Of a stretch of 5,683 nucleotides of DNA, positions 4,322 through 5,683 are shown in pieces. Below the pieces are notes generated by a model that made no database searches, was not told where the DNA came from, and was given only the letters and a program-made list of their open reading frames with translations. How positions within the stretch are numbered: position 1 is the stretch's first letter; each line of letters begins with the position of its first letter. Source of the stretch: Helicobacteraceae bacterium (lineage in GTDB: Bacteria > Campylobacterota > Campylobacteria > Campylobacterales > Sulfurimonadaceae); NCBI GenBank assembly GCA_015488855.1, contig WFMY01000038.1:1-5683 (forward strand), read 5' to 3'. The position numbers and the translations under genes were made by a program.

Positions 4322-5683
4322 TATGTCTCTTTCACTGCTTCGATATTGTATGCACCATCCGCATCTTGAACTATTGCAAATATCTTATCAGGTGAACCTT
4401 CTGGAGGTTCATAACTCACTTCAACAGGGGGGTCTACAAGTTTAAATACTAGCTTGTTATAACCAACCCATCTATCATGGTTGACTATACGCGCATCAAA
4501 AATAGAGTCTTGATAAGAAGCTGTTTGAGTAGTGAGAAGTCTTAGTTTATCTTGCTTAGTAGCATGTTCTTGAATAATCCCTTCAAGATGTTTTTGAACC
4601 TTGATAAATTGTTGGTATTTTTTGACAAATGATTCTGGCATCTTGACACCATTTTTTTTATATAGGATGAGTCTTTTTTTTAATTCTAAAAAAGATTGTT
4701 TATTTGCTTTGATATTAATTTTATATTTTTCAATCTCTTTTTTTATATGCTTCACATCAAATTCTAACTCAACTATCTCTTTTTCATTTTTCTCTACACC
4801 TTTTTGAGAGTCTTTTTTTACTAATGAATCTATAGTAAAAATATTTTCACTACCTTGAAGTTTTTTGATATCTATAAGTCTTGATGCTGTAGCCTTCACA
4901 TAAGAAGCACATAGCTCAATATATATCTCTTTACCCCGAATATCTCCACCAATAGCCTGTGAAATCTCAATGATATCACCATCAACTATACCATGTTCAA
5001 GTCTAGATATATGAATCTTTTTTCCATAAGCCTTCCCTTTATGGATGTTAATATCAAGTTTATCAGCCCTGATTTGTGAATCTTTATGTGTTTGACCACC
5101 TACACTTGCTTTTTGTGCATAAACAACGGAGTTTGAACCTGTATTTCCTTCTATCTCTATCTCTGTAACTTCTACTTTCATACCAGGACCTACCGCATCC
5201 TTAGCTGTATCTACCTCTTTGACATTCATGCTTACTTCTGAATTAACACCAGCCAATATTGAGCCTGTTGTCTTAAAACTTACAGCTTCTATTTCAACAT
5301 CTGTCTTAATCGCATAAGTATTATCTTCAAAAGTAATGTAACCATTTTCTTTTGCTCTATATTCTCTGCTTCTTTTATTTTCTGTTATCTCTATTGTTTC
5401 ATCTATATTAAACTCTGGAATATGTGTTTCTAATGGTTCTTTGGCCTCTAAAAATCTTCCTCTTGTATCACGACCAGCCACACCTTTTTTAGGTTTAATG
5501 TACTCAATAAGAAGTTCATTTTTAAAAACAGATCGGATATAACCTCGCTTTGAGTAGTCTATCTTATCATGTTGCTCAACTTTCTCTTTTTTCTCATAAT
5601 GCAAAACAATACCATCGTCAATAGTTGGCGTTGGCTCTATACTTTGCGCTATTAAAATAGTCTCATTTTTTGAGAAATCAATC
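4321..5683 (-). CDS. DUF342/FapA-family protein (polymerizing beta-helix plus coiled coil), 5' end beyond window edge
   Basis: 453 codons are visible and the frame is open to the last base. The in-frame TTG at 5604-5602 is not credible as a start: the 26 codons before it (including AQSIEPTPTIDDGIV) are typical FapA sequence. Visible parts, numbered from the first complete codon: N-terminal DUF342 region with SIEPTPTIDDG (15-24) and KKGVAGRDTRG (65-75); a glycine-punctuated right-handed beta-helix at about 115-285 (VGPGMKVEV, ASVGG, ISQAIGGDIRG); a Lys/Glu-rich coiled coil at about 295-390; and a C-terminal beta domain with RWVGYNKLVFKLVDPP (404-419). In Vibrio, FapA is linked to flagellar assembly and binds the glucose phosphotransferase protein EIIA; the role in Campylobacterota is unsettled. 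No signal peptide can be judged because the N-terminus is missing. It precedes ruvA with a TAATG overlap, an arrangement I recall also from Campylobacter. Confidence 0.88.
   Translation of the reverse strand, partial: IDFSKNETILIAQSIEPTPTIDDGIVLHYEKKEKVEQHDKIDYSKRGYIRSVFKNELLIEYIKPKKGVAGRDTRGRFLEAKEPLETHIPEFNIDETIEITENKRSREYRAKENGYITFEDNTYAIKTDVEIEAVSFKTTGSILAGVNSEVSMNVKEVDTAKDAVGPGMKVEVTEIEIEGNTGSNSVVYAQKASVGGQTHKDSQIRADKLDINIHKGKAYGKKIHISRLEHGIVDGDIIEISQAIGGDIRGKEIYIELCASYVKATASRLIDIKKLQGSENIFTIDSLVKKDSQKGVEKNEKEIVELEFDVKHIKKEIEKYKINIKANKQSFLELKKRLILYKKNGVKMPESFVKKYQQFIKVQKHLEGIIQEHATKQDKLRLLTTQTASYQDSIFDARIVNHDRWVGYNKLVFKLVDPPVEVSYEPPEGSPDKIFAIVQDADGAYNIEAVKET

Noticed and set aside
4427..4432. 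G6 tract (C6 on the coding strand) as a phase-variable repeat
   Set aside because: Six bases is short for the slippage-prone G tracts of Campylobacterota, and it encodes a sensible Asp-Pro-Pro in the conserved C-terminal domain.
4652..4681. Two T8 tracts (A8 on the coding strand) in the FapA-family coiled coil as frameshift sites
   Set aside because: Eight-base A runs are common in lysine-rich AT-rich genes; the frame is intact through both and no alternative-frame product of note appears.
4601..4807. Plus-strand open frame of 68 codons rich in Phe, Ser and Leu
   Set aside because: It is the antisense image of the Lys/Glu-rich coiled coil of the FapA-family gene. AAA/GAA codons read backwards give Phe/Ser, which mimics a membrane peptide.
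5602..5604. TTG as the start of the FapA-family protein
   Set aside because: The frame continues open for 26 more codons to the window edge, and those codons fit the family's N-terminal pattern. The true start lies outside the window.

Overview
The window is AT-rich, densely packed bacterial DNA. Gene content and order point to a Campylobacterota member, most likely a Sulfurimonas-like environmental lineage. From memory, Campylobacter jejuni carries the same genes in a similar order: a FapA-like gene, ruvA, ddl, an alpha/beta hydrolase and murF. The genus is an inference; the phylum is fairly secure.

Layout, right to left, because most genes lie on the minus strand. A DUF342/FapA-family gene enters from the right edge (4321-5683) with its 5' end outside the window; the reading frame is open to the last base, so any start placed inside the window is artificial. 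Its stop overlaps the ATG of ruvA (3758-4321) by one base. A plus-strand MFS transporter gene (2618-3772) follows and overlaps the 3' end of ruvA tail to tail by 15 bp. A 66-bp gap (2552-2617), the only intergenic DNA in the window, separates the transporter from a second minus-strand block: ddl (1514-2551, TTG start), an alpha/beta hydrolase (780-1514, GTG start) and murF (1-779, 3' end outside the window). The joints in this block are TAGTG (one-base overlap) and TAGATG (abutting), so translational coupling is likely.

The left block serves peptidoglycan precursor synthesis. Ddl joins two D-alanines and MurF attaches the dipeptide to UDP-MurNAc-tripeptide. The hydrolase between them is an orphan enzyme with an intact-looking catalytic triad. 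MurF is unusual: the roughly 160 residues before its ATP-binding loop look like a membrane domain of about five helices, not the usual soluble UDP-binding domain. RuvA is the Holliday-junction-binding subunit of RuvAB.

The most interesting regulatory region is the 66-bp gap. It holds two back-to-back, perfect extended -10 elements (TGnTATAAT), one per strand, arranged so that each -10 lies at the -35 position of the other promoter. RNA polymerase probably cannot occupy both at once. The spacing on the transporter side predicts a start of transcription on the A of its ATG, which would make the mRNA leaderless. No mobile element, tRNA, rRNA or CRISPR array is visible, and I see no convincing new multi-gene system. 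The transporter looks like a later insertion into an otherwise conserved cluster.
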